From: a virus
Direction: 5' to 3' (one strand)
DNA: 62,146 bases
Virus record (IMG/VR): IMGVR_UViG_3300021091_000076
Location: 1 to 62,146 of that record
Below, one piece after another: positions 1-7,017 of the stretch (the stretch's first letter is position 1; every line of letters begins with the position of its first letter). The notes beneath the pieces are model-generated. The model worked only from the letters and a program-made list of their open reading frames with translations, did not search any database and was not told the origin of the DNA. A program made the position numbers and the translations under genes.

Positions 1-143
1 ATGGTGTAGCAGGTACAGCCGCCATGGTGTGTCCAGGTGTTAGAGATTCTGGACGCAGAGGTGGTCCAGGAGCTATAAGAATCACGTACAGAGGTACGAA
101 CGTCAACGGTGAAGTACCGAGAAAACTAGGAGGTACTTTCTAA
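1..143 (+). CDS. Cys/Gly-rich structural paralogue, C-terminal end only
   Basis: The gene enters the window from the left; only the last 46 codons are visible (reading frame begins at base 3). The tail of the protein has a Cys followed by 'RDSGRRGGPGAIRITY', which aligns with the ends of the next two genes ('RDHGGRGGNGSVRIRY' and 'WRGGYGAVRINF'). It is therefore a third member of a tandem family. Its stop TAA (141-143) shares a base with the ATG of the next gene. The function is unknown; a virion tail or fibre role is inferred from context. Confidence 0.7.
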   Translation, partial: GVAGTAAMVCPGVRDSGRRGGPGAIRITYRGTNVNGEVPRKLGGTF

Positions 144-1357
144 TGGCATTATTAACACAATTATTAGGAAATAGACAACTGGCATTTGAAGATCAGTTAG
201 AAAAAGGACGTATTTGGGTATTTGGCGACGGTAATGAATATACTGGTTTATGCAATGGTTTCTGTTGGAAACCTCCAGGTTTCGGTATCGCTGTAATAGA
301 AATATACGGGCCAGGTGGTAGCACAGGGCGCGGCTGCTGCTGCGGCGGTGCAGTGCCAGGTAATCCGGGAGCGGTATCTAGAAAATGCATATGTGTTTGT
401 CCAACTAACTATGTCTGCGGTTCTATAGGTAGAGGCTGCGGCGCCACACCAGAATACAATCGAGGTGATGATCCAGAATCTGTAGGTTTGTGCTGGTTCG
501 GTTGTGCTATCCATCCTTTGTTTGAAGGTGGATACAATCCCGCCCAAACACAAAAATCATGGAGAGGAAACAACCCATGGGGCTGGGGCAATGGTGAGCC
601 CATGGGAAGTCAGCCCATGAACGATACTTCAACAGCAGCTAGATTTTTTAATCCTGCAGACACCGGGTGTCTAAGACGTGTATGCTGTACCGCTGGTGCG
701 ACAAGAGGTTGCATGTGTGCGCAAGGAGGCGCCGGAGGCACATTCTACTGTTCAAACGATGCTATGACGTCATACCTATGTTTTGCAAGAAATAGATACT
801 GCGGGCAACTAATAGGTACAGCAGAGATTTGCGGAGCATTAGCCAATGGTACCTGTGGTATTACCTGTAACGTAGGTGCAGAATGTGTTCAATGGAACAT
901 GAGAGGTATAAAGTGTGCATTTGGCGGGGATCTAAACTGCTGTGGGGTATTTTCTTGTACAAGATGGTTAGACTGTGTACGAAATCAAGCCAGCTGTCGT
1001 TGGCAATACCATCAAGCAACACCTCCTTTGAGATATTCCTCAGAAGGAGGAGTTTATACCTACATAGGAGAACACGACAGTCCCAGCTCAAGAGTATCTG
1101 GATCGAATGCACTGACACAGATGGCCGGAATTCAAACCTTAGCGAGAGATCCTTCATACGTTCAACCAGTATGGTGCTGGAGTGGTGGTGTGGGATGCGG
1201 ATGCTACGAAGCGTTTGGTTGCGTAGCTTGGGCCCCGTCAGGTATGGGAGGATATCCTTCTGCGGTCTGCGGCGACGTTCGAGATCATGGAGGGCGAGGC
1301 GGCAACGGTAGTGTGAGGATTAGATACACACCAACAGATGGAGGCTCAGCGTACTAA
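143..1357 (+). CDS. Cys/Gly-rich tandem protein 1 (404 aa), putative virion protein
   Basis: I count about 35 cysteines in 404 residues (near 9 percent), including CCC and repeated CxC/CC pairs, in a glycine-rich sequence. After a short N-terminal helix-like stretch ('MALLTQLLGNRQLAFEDQLEKG') comes a beta-rich body with 'VIEIYGPGG', 'GNPGAVSRKC', 'CMCAQGGAGGTFYC' and 'ANGTCGITCN'; the C-terminus is 'GGRGGNGSVRIRY'. The same landmarks in the same order occur in the following gene, so the two are paralogues. No signal peptide is evident. The start overlaps the previous stop (TAATG). Metal binding or disulphide knots in a tail-tip adhesin would fit, but no known family is recognised. Confidence 0.8.
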   Translation: MALLTQLLGNRQLAFEDQLEKGRIWVFGDGNEYTGLCNGFCWKPPGFGIAVIEIYGPGGSTGRGCCCGGAVPGNPGAVSRKCICVCPTNYVCGSIGRGCGATPEYNRGDDPESVGLCWFGCAIHPLFEGGYNPAQTQKSWRGNNPWGWGNGEPMGSQPMNDTSTAARFFNPADTGCLRRVCCTAGATRGCMCAQGGAGGTFYCSNDAMTSYLCFARNRYCGQLIGTAEICGALANGTCGITCNVGAECVQWNMRGIKCAFGGDLNCCGVFSCTRWLDCVRNQASCRWQYHQATPPLRYSSEGGVYTYIGEHDSPSSRVSGSNALTQMAGIQTLARDPSYVQPVWCWSGGVGCGCYEAFGCVAWAPSGMGGYPSAVCGDVRDHGGRGGNGSVRIRYTPTDGGSAY

Positions 1358-1358
1358 A

Positions 1359-2360
1359 ATGGCAACTTTAAGACAATTAGTTGAAAATAAAATAAATCAG
1401 ATAGACACTGATGAGATTAATCTAGAAAAAGGTCAATTATGGACTTATGTTCCGTCTGGTTCTGCTGGTACACAGTTCCATCCCAGCGGTATATTCTGTT
1501 GGCAATCGCCTGGTACAGGACGAGTTATCATAGACATTTGGGGAGCTGGAGGCAGCTCTCCGTCTATTAGATGCTGCGGAGTAGGACTTCCTGGAAATCC
1601 AGGTGCTTGGTCTAGAAAATGTATATGCGTAGTGGCAGGATGCCAGATCTGCGGACAAGTTGGACTCAGCTGCGGTAATCCAGAAACATTCTGTTTCAAA
1701 GGATGTTCCGAACCAACACAAGTTTGCTGGACCGGTAGAAACCCTTACACAGGCGCAGCTACCAATGGTTGTCTGTGTGCTCAGGGAGGTCGAGGAGGCA
1801 CTTCTTATTGTGCTCCAGGGAGTGCAGCAGTACTATGCTGTTATCAAAACGGAGGATTCTGCTTTACTAATCTATCTAACGGTACTTGCGGTATTGTTTG
1901 TAACTTTGGTTCTGGTACTGGATCATGTTGTGCAGAATCGTTTGGCGGCGACATTAATAGGCGCGGCGGATTCAGTTGCGCTACGTTCTACACATGCTAT
2001 AGTAATTGCCCATGTTCAACACAAGCACACGTGGCTATTCCTCCAGGTTTGTTTGCCTGCGATGGCGCTGTTGTTACGCATGGTTTTGAAAGCGATCAAG
2101 ATTTCTCTCAGTGGAACGGATCAGGTTATCACCAGTTTATCTTTATGTTAAACGCGATGAGACGTAGTCCAGCTAGAGGTATTCCGATGGTGGCTTGTTG
2201 GAGCTCAAATAAATCATGCGGATGTTATCAGATGCAGGCATGTATTCCATTTATGCCAACAGGAACAGGTGGAACAATGCCAACACCCTGCGGCGAGCAC
2301 TGTAATTTTGGATGGCGCGGCGGATATGGAGCAGTAAGAATTAATTTTATTCCGAGGTAA
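1359..2360 (+). CDS. Cys/Gly-rich tandem protein 2 (333 aa), putative virion protein
   Basis: This is a paralogue of the previous gene with about 32 cysteines. Shared landmarks in order are 'LEKGQLW', 'GIFCWQSPG', 'VIIDIWGAGG', 'GNPGAWSRKCIC', 'GCLCAQGGRGGTSYC', 'SNGTCGIVCN', 'SCGCYQMQAC' and 'RGGYGAVRINF'. I chose the ATG at 1359 rather than the in-frame ATG at 1338, because it sits one base after the upstream stop, has GGAGG about 15 bases upstream and aligns with the paralogue's N-terminus. It lacks the roughly 60-residue Trp/Asn-rich insertion present around residues 130-180 of its neighbour. Its role is unknown. Confidence 0.8.
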   Translation: MATLRQLVENKINQIDTDEINLEKGQLWTYVPSGSAGTQFHPSGIFCWQSPGTGRVIIDIWGAGGSSPSIRCCGVGLPGNPGAWSRKCICVVAGCQICGQVGLSCGNPETFCFKGCSEPTQVCWTGRNPYTGAATNGCLCAQGGRGGTSYCAPGSAAVLCCYQNGGFCFTNLSNGTCGIVCNFGSGTGSCCAESFGGDINRRGGFSCATFYTCYSNCPCSTQAHVAIPPGLFACDGAVVTHGFESDQDFSQWNGSGYHQFIFMLNAMRRSPARGIPMVACWSSNKSCGCYQMQACIPFMPTGTGGTMPTPCGEHCNFGWRGGYGAVRINFIPR

Positions 2361-2362
2361 AA

Positions 2363-3007
2363 ATGATTACAAAAAAATTTACACATCAACTACCAGACGA
2401 ACCGTACAAGCAATCGGCTGGTAAAAATCTCACAGTTGAATGCGAATATCAAGGTCCGCGTTTTCTTTTGGTAAGAATCAAAGAAGAAACTAGATCAGTG
2501 GTTTGCGTAGAAAGATATGGAGATGAAAGAGACCCCTTAGAAGCTAGTATTGTAGATGACGGTAATATTTGGGATTTCGCCATTCTTGACGCTGAACAAA
2601 ATACATGGGAAGCTGCATATCTTACAAGTAGTTACACACACGGAACTGTGGCGGACTACGAAGAATCTTTGCCTACCGGCGAAAAATATTCATTTGTTTA
2701 TCCAGATGGGTCTGGAGTGATCGGATCTTGCCATGCCATAGAAGGATTGAAATACGATAAAAACCTAAAGATTTTTACTCGTCCTAAATTTAATTCTCAT
2801 CCATTAGATTCTGTATCATTTTGGGAAAGTGTTGAACTTCAAAAAATTGAATTTGAAAAAATTCTATCCGGCGATCTATCTAAATACAGCAATGAAGTTA
2901 TTGCTGACATTAGAGCCTACAGTGATTTCTTGAAAACAGCTAAATCTCGTTATCAGAATGTAGATCATTGGAAATTCAGTTGGCCAAAGTTTCCAAATCT
3001 AGCTTAA
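2363..3007 (+). CDS. Unknown protein (214 aa) downstream of Cys-rich family
   Basis: It starts two bases after the previous stop and is probably in the same transcript. The N-terminal half is beta-rich ('FLLVRIKEETRSVVCVERYGD', 'IWDFAILDAEQNTWEAAYL'). The C-terminal part is helical with many charged residues ('FWESVELQKIEFEKILSG'), ending in an aromatic tail 'WKFSWPKFPNLA'. The helical end resembles a chaperone or tail-fibre-assembly style protein, but I recognise no family. Its position after putative fibre genes would suit a fibre accessory protein (inference). Confidence 0.6.
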   Translation: MITKKFTHQLPDEPYKQSAGKNLTVECEYQGPRFLLVRIKEETRSVVCVERYGDERDPLEASIVDDGNIWDFAILDAEQNTWEAAYLTSSYTHGTVADYEESLPTGEKYSFVYPDGSGVIGSCHAIEGLKYDKNLKIFTRPKFNSHPLDSVSFWESVELQKIEFEKILSGDLSKYSNEVIADIRAYSDFLKTAKSRYQNVDHWKFSWPKFPNLA

Positions 3008-3017
3008 TTTAAACTCA

Positions 3018-3073
3018 GAAAAGGCCTTGTGCTTATATCCGTAAGGATATATAATCAACACTAGGCCTTTCTT
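3018..3073 (+). terminator. Nested hairpin between structural and sugar genes
   Basis: The outer stem pairs AAAGGCCT (3020-3027) with AGGCCTTT (3063-3070), then GTG (3029-3031) with CAC (3059-3061). Inside it a second stem, TATATCC (3034-3040) with GGATATA (3045-3051), is capped by a GTAA tetraloop of the GNRA type. The downstream T-run is weak (CTTATT), so this may be a terminator, an attenuator or an mRNA-stabilising structure. A ribosome binding site TTGGAG at 3075-3080 follows for the next gene. Confidence 0.5.
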
Positions 3074-3085
3074 ATTGGAGTTTAA

Positions 3086-4021
3086 ATGACAAGATCAAAA
3101 GCGTTTTTTATAAACGGCGGAGCCGGCAGGATGATTTGTTCTATCCCTGCTTTTGAACTGTATGAAAAAGAATCTGGAGACAAAGATTTTATTATCGTAT
3201 GTGAAGGCGGAACCGACGTTTTTAAAGGACATCCAACTTTAGATTCTAGAACCTATGACATATGGCATAAAAATTTATTTCAAGACAAATTAAAAGATCT
3301 TGAAATAGTGACAACAGAACCTTATAGAATCTGGGAGTATTATAATCAAAAATGTTCAATAGGACAGGCCTTCGACATTCAGATCAATGACAAGGGTATT
3401 AGAACGCTGTCTAAACCATCTCTATATCTTTCCAAAGACGAATTGTTAAATGGCAGATACGTTGTCGGCGAAGTAAAGAAAAAGCTCAAAAAAGATAAAA
3501 TTATAGTTTTTCAACCTTTTGGTCGCGGCATAGAATACATCGATGAAACACTGGTAGATAAGACCGGAAGAAGTTTTGAACTTAAAGATGTAAAACAAAT
3601 CATCAAGAAATTACAAAATGCCGGATTTGCAGTTATCATGATGAGCGAATTTAAAATAGACCTAAGCGATGCGAAATTAAAAGACGAAGTGGCCAGTCCA
3701 GAAAATACTAATATTAGAATATGGTCGGCTATAATCAAATATTGCGATCATTTTTTAGGCTGCGACTCTGTAGGACAACATTTGGCCTACGCTATGGAAA
3801 CTCCATGTACAACTGTAACGGGATCTACTTATCCTATAAATGTAAGTTATCCAGATACACAAGGAGTAGAAGTATTAGATATGGGTGAAATTCATAGAGA
3901 ATTCAGTCCTATAAGAATTACAGTAGACGAACGAGTAGACAGAAAGAATGAAAAATTAATGACTATGAATGAAGATATTACTACATTAATAGTTGATCAT
4001 GTACTAGGGAAAAAAGAATGA
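3086..4021 (+). CDS. Heptosyltransferase-like glycosyltransferase (GT9/GT-B type)
   Basis: The 311-residue protein has the two-domain layout of GT-B enzymes. The N-terminal motif is 'FFINGGAGRMICSIPAFELY', a typical GT9 opening that normally reads G..GD...tP. The C-terminal donor-site stretch is 'YCDHFLGCDSVGQHLAYAMETPCTTVTGSTYPINVSYP', matching the family's 'D..g.HlA.a...P.v.lfG.t.P' region. The expected role is transfer of a heptose or similar sugar from a nucleotide donor to a glycan. Its stop overlaps the start of the carbamoyltransferase (ATGA), so the two are translationally coupled and probably act on the same product. The exact sugar is not knowable from sequence. Confidence 0.65.
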   Translation: MTRSKAFFINGGAGRMICSIPAFELYEKESGDKDFIIVCEGGTDVFKGHPTLDSRTYDIWHKNLFQDKLKDLEIVTTEPYRIWEYYNQKCSIGQAFDIQINDKGIRTLSKPSLYLSKDELLNGRYVVGEVKKKLKKDKIIVFQPFGRGIEYIDETLVDKTGRSFELKDVKQIIKKLQNAGFAVIMMSEFKIDLSDAKLKDEVASPENTNIRIWSAIIKYCDHFLGCDSVGQHLAYAMETPCTTVTGSTYPINVSYPDTQGVEVLDMGEIHREFSPIRITVDERVDRKNEKLMTMNEDITTLIVDHVLGKKE

Positions 4022-5847
4022 CAGTTACTTCGATAGCAAATGAAAAAAAACCAGTTTGGATCGCTGGAATCGCGAGAGGACACAATTCCGGTGTTTGCTT
4101 GCTTAAAGACGGCGAAATAGTTTTCAGCATAGAAGAAGAAAGATTAACAAGACAAAAATATGATGGCGGTCCTCTGGCTTCTATGGTCAAGATTTTAGAA
4201 TATACAGATAAACTAGATTATCTCGTGATCGCTCATACCCAAAGTTTACAAGAAACTGCTGGTAAAATTGATTATACCGGAGACGATGTGTATACAGGTA
4301 TGGCAAGGAAATTAGGTTTGATCGATAGAAAGGTAAAAAATCTTCACCGCCATCCCCAAGTTATAGATATGAGCTATATGCATCATAAATTGCATACAGC
4401 CTGCGCATTTTATCGCAGCGGATTTAAAGATGCAGTAGCATTGATTGTAGATGGTGCCGGTACATTTTTTCCTATGGAATATAACGGCAGTCAGATTTGG
4501 TTTTGGGAAACTGAGTCGATCGTTAATTGCGATTACCCTGCAGAATTCAAAACTTTATACAAGCATTACGGTACTAGAGATCCTGTGGCCACCGCTTTCA
4601 TGCCAGAATTTAGTTCGGATCCTTTAGGTGAAACTGGAGAAACACACGAAGCCTGGTTGACTGATCGAGCAGGTATCGTAAAAGTATATGAAGGTGTTAC
4701 AGAATACTGTGGATTTTCTGCTATTGAAGCAGGAAAAACTATGGGATTATTTCCTTACGGAAAACCCAACGATAAGATTCCTCCGTTGTTTGATCCAATA
4801 GGTAAGACTGTTTTATCAAATAGAAATCTAATCATTCCTAAATATCCTATGAGCAGTGTAGTTAATATGAATCTTTTCGATGAATTAGAAAAAAATCCGG
4901 AAAACATCGACGACGATGTTACCTATATGGAGAATCGCAGAGATATGGCCTATGCTGTTCAAACCCAATCTCAGGATCAAGTAGTTAGACTAATCAAATA
5001 CGCTGTTGAAAAAAGCGGCAAAAACAAAGTGGTTATCAGCGGAGGATATGGACTAAATTGTGTAGCTAATTATCATTATCTAGAACAACTGAGAGATAGC
5101 GGAATTGAAATTTACGTAGAACCTATCAGCAACGACGCGGGCACTGCTATGGGAGCCGCTCTGATGTTCTGGCATGGTATGTACAATGACGAAACTATCC
5201 GTCCTTATGGCACACTTTATCTAGGACCGGCTTACTGTTATACTGCCGATGAAATACAGTCAAAAGTATCAAATGTTAAGAACGCTACATTATCTAAGGC
5301 CGATCACAAAGATATCGTAAAATTACTTCGTGGAAAAAATATTGTTACCATCTTTCAAGGTCGGAGTGAAAACGGTCCTAGAGCATTAGGTAATCGTTCA
5401 GTGCTATTTGATCCTACTTTTTCTGACGGTAAAGATTACGTAAACATGGTCAAGCGCAGAGAATATTTCCGCCCATTTGCAGGAAGTATTCTAGAAGATG
5501 ATGTACATGAATGGTTCGATTTGCGTGGTATGAAAAATAGTCCGTTTATGATGTATGCTGTGAATTGTCAGCCCGGTATTGAAGAAAAGATTCCTAGTAT
5601 CATCCACGAAGATCATACCTGTAGAATTCAAACAGTTAATCGTGAGCAAAATCCACATTACTACGACCTAATTAAAACTTTCAAAGAAGAAACAGGAATT
5701 CCTATACTATTTAATACCAGTTTTAATCTAGGAGGAGAACCCTTAGTCGAAACTTTGGATGATGCTATATGGACACTGCAAAATTCAGATATAGAATATC
5801 TGTATCTTCCAGAATACGAAAAATTAATACATATTCCTAATGAATAA
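4018..5847 (+). CDS. Carbamoyltransferase, NodU/TobZ family, two-domain
   Basis: This is a full-length (609 aa) O-carbamoyltransferase. The N-terminal Kae1-like domain begins 'IAGIARGHNSGVCLLKDGEI', carries the metal-site HxxxH ('HHKLHTACAF', near residue 121) and 'ALIVDGAGTF'. The C-terminal YrdC-like domain carries 'GRSENGPRALGNRSVLFDP' (near residue 447) and 'REYFRPFAGSIL', the carbamoyl-adenylate region. The family moves a carbamoyl group from carbamoyl phosphate to a hydroxyl, using ATP. Known acceptors include sugars (nodulation factors, aminoglycosides, LPS heptose) and, in some phages, 5-hydroxymethylcytosine. Coupling to a heptosyltransferase-like gene favours a sugar acceptor here (inference). 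Confidence 0.9.
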   Translation: MTVTSIANEKKPVWIAGIARGHNSGVCLLKDGEIVFSIEEERLTRQKYDGGPLASMVKILEYTDKLDYLVIAHTQSLQETAGKIDYTGDDVYTGMARKLGLIDRKVKNLHRHPQVIDMSYMHHKLHTACAFYRSGFKDAVALIVDGAGTFFPMEYNGSQIWFWETESIVNCDYPAEFKTLYKHYGTRDPVATAFMPEFSSDPLGETGETHEAWLTDRAGIVKVYEGVTEYCGFSAIEAGKTMGLFPYGKPNDKIPPLFDPIGKTVLSNRNLIIPKYPMSSVVNMNLFDELEKNPENIDDDVTYMENRRDMAYAVQTQSQDQVVRLIKYAVEKSGKNKVVISGGYGLNCVANYHYLEQLRDSGIEIYVEPISNDAGTAMGAALMFWHGMYNDETIRPYGTLYLGPAYCYTADEIQSKVSNVKNATLSKADHKDIVKLLRGKNIVTIFQGRSENGPRALGNRSVLFDPTFSDGKDYVNMVKRREYFRPFAGSILEDDVHEWFDLRGMKNSPFMMYAVNCQPGIEEKIPSIIHEDHTCRIQTVNREQNPHYYDLIKTFKEETGIPILFNTSFNLGGEPLVETLDDAIWTLQNSDIEYLYLPEYEKLIHIPNE

Positions 5848-5869
5848 AAAAGCCCGTAAGGGCTTTTTT
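5846..5869 (+). terminator. Rho-independent terminator after carbamoyltransferase
   Basis: AAAAAAGCCC is followed by a GTAA loop and GGGCTTTTTT, a near-perfect 10-bp stem whose 3' arm includes a six-T run. It closes the sugar gene pair and separates it from the late promoter of the next structural gene. Confidence 0.9.
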
Positions 5870-5877
5870 AATTTCTG

Positions 5878-5884
5878 CTAAATA
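5878..5884 (+). promoter_or_regulatory. T4-type late promoter CTAAATA
   Basis: CTAAATA is followed by TACTACT and then ATG (5892). The same 7-base spacer occurs before the gp14-like gene on the other strand (16726-16732). By the T4 rule, transcription would start about 2 bases before the ATG. Confidence 0.6.
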
Positions 5885-5891
5885 TACTACT

Positions 5892-6329
5892 ATGATGAAT
5901 TTTGCTAAATTTTTCTTTCAAGGCGTGAAAAATACTCTAAGAGTACAAAACGGAGTAAATTTCTCTTATAAAGGCCCTTGGATTTCTGTATTTCAAGACA
6001 CTGTTATCGATGAATGGTATGTGGGCGATTTCATGGCCGCTGAATATACCATAGTTGTAGATGTAGGAAACACCAAAAAAGAAATTATCAAAGCTATGGT
6101 AGTAGCAGGTCCTGAGCAGGCCAATGTTATGATCTATGGAAGAAATAGTCTCAATGAAAGATTAGTAGATTTATCGGCGGTTGTAACTGCTTCTAAGCTT
6201 CAATTAATAGCTAATCCTTCTACTAGTCCTAATGACAGTACCTATGATGATTCTCAACTGTTAGTTGGGTCCAAGGTAATTTTCAGCGCAACTTACTATT
6301 ATACACAGAACGATCTCACTAGTTACTAA
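5892..6329 (+). CDS. Putative virion structural protein (145 aa)
   Basis: A small beta-rich protein with 'WISVFQDTVIDEWYVGDFMAAEYTI' near the N-terminus and 'VGSKVIFSATYYYTQND' at the C-terminus. It is acidic-to-neutral with few charged helices. Two adjacent ATGs (5892, 5895) are possible starts. It has its own late promoter (CTAAATA, 5878-5884) and no ribosome binding site, as expected for a late virion gene in this phage. Similar small proteins sit beside tail-fibre genes in aquatic T4-like phages, but I cannot name a specific function. Confidence 0.6.
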   Translation: MMNFAKFFFQGVKNTLRVQNGVNFSYKGPWISVFQDTVIDEWYVGDFMAAEYTIVVDVGNTKKEIIKAMVVAGPEQANVMIYGRNSLNERLVDLSAVVTASKLQLIANPSTSPNDSTYDDSQLLVGSKVIFSATYYYTQNDLTSY

Positions 6330-6341
6330 ATTTTTGGCTCG

Positions 6342-6349
6342 GATAAATA
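6342..6349 (+). promoter_or_regulatory. T4-type late promoter GATAAATA
   Basis: GATAAATA lies 46 bases before the ATG at 6396. Predicted transcripts have a leader of about 40 bases that includes GGAG just before the start, so this gene is conventionally translated, unlike several other late genes here. Confidence 0.6.
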
Positions 6350-6395
6350 CTAATAGTCTTTGTAGAAGTTGAAGTCGGAGTAACACGGAGATCTT

Positions 6396-7007
6396 ATGTC
6401 AATAAATTACATACCTTTAGAGTCAAAAAGCGGCTTCAAAAGCCCGGGTTTTTCTGTCAACGAAAACGGAGACCTCACAGTAGACGGCTCAGTTTTATTC
6501 AACAGCCAACTTAATGTAGCGCCTAATTTCACAGTCAACGGAATATTAATAATTGACAGTACCGATTCTGTAGTTAGTTTAGGCTCCGACATTAAGCACA
6601 GTAGCTTAACAAAATTAGGAATCTTAGAAAATTTAGCAGTCGATGGAGATTTTACAGTTGCACAAGGCTCAACGCCCTATGTTAATATTGTTAATGGGCA
6701 TGTAGAGATAAACTCAGTAGCAGCAGTTGGATCTATAGACAATATAGATATAGGATTAAAAGATCCAGGTCACGGTAATTTCAAATCTTTAAACGTTGGG
6801 CCAGGTGACAGCACCGGCGAACTCAGTGTTCAAGGTAATGTAACGGTTACTTCTAATATTACTGTCACTGGCGATGTATCTGCCACTGGCGATGTATCTG
6901 CCAGTGACATTTCGTCAACAAATTTACCGACTGCTGCAACACATCTTACCAGAAAAGATTACGTTGACGCAAAGATAGCTGCATTTTCAATTGCTTTTGG
7001 AGCATAA
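6396..7007 (+). CDS. Small tail-fibre-like beta-repeat protein (203 aa)
   Basis: The sequence is a run of short beta strands with repeated 'V.G...V' turns ('LTVDGSVLFNSQLNVAPNFTVNGI', 'VTVTSNITVTGDVSATGDVSASD'), typical of trimeric beta-helix fibre shafts. Near the C-terminus 'THLTRKDYVDAKI' matches the motif that marks the end of many phage tail-fibre chains. A short DNA duplication encodes the adjacent 'TGDVSA' repeats (about 6870-6905). It is probably a fibre or fibre-attachment protein, expressed with the giant protein that follows 10 bases later. Confidence 0.65.
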   Translation: MSINYIPLESKSGFKSPGFSVNENGDLTVDGSVLFNSQLNVAPNFTVNGILIIDSTDSVVSLGSDIKHSSLTKLGILENLAVDGDFTVAQGSTPYVNIVNGHVEINSVAAVGSIDNIDIGLKDPGHGNFKSLNVGPGDSTGELSVQGNVTVTSNITVTGDVSATGDVSASDISSTNLPTAATHLTRKDYVDAKIAAFSIAFGA

Positions 7008-7017
7008 GGATAGATAA

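Noticed and set aside
193-603. Antisense open frames inside the Cys-rich gene
   Set aside because: They are complementary shadows of a Cys/Gly-rich coding sequence, with no start signals and Pro/Gln-rich artefact composition.
883-2151. Alternative plus-strand frames (883-1311 and 1660-2151)
   Set aside because: They overlap the clear paralogue frames completely and have no ribosome binding site or promoter of their own.
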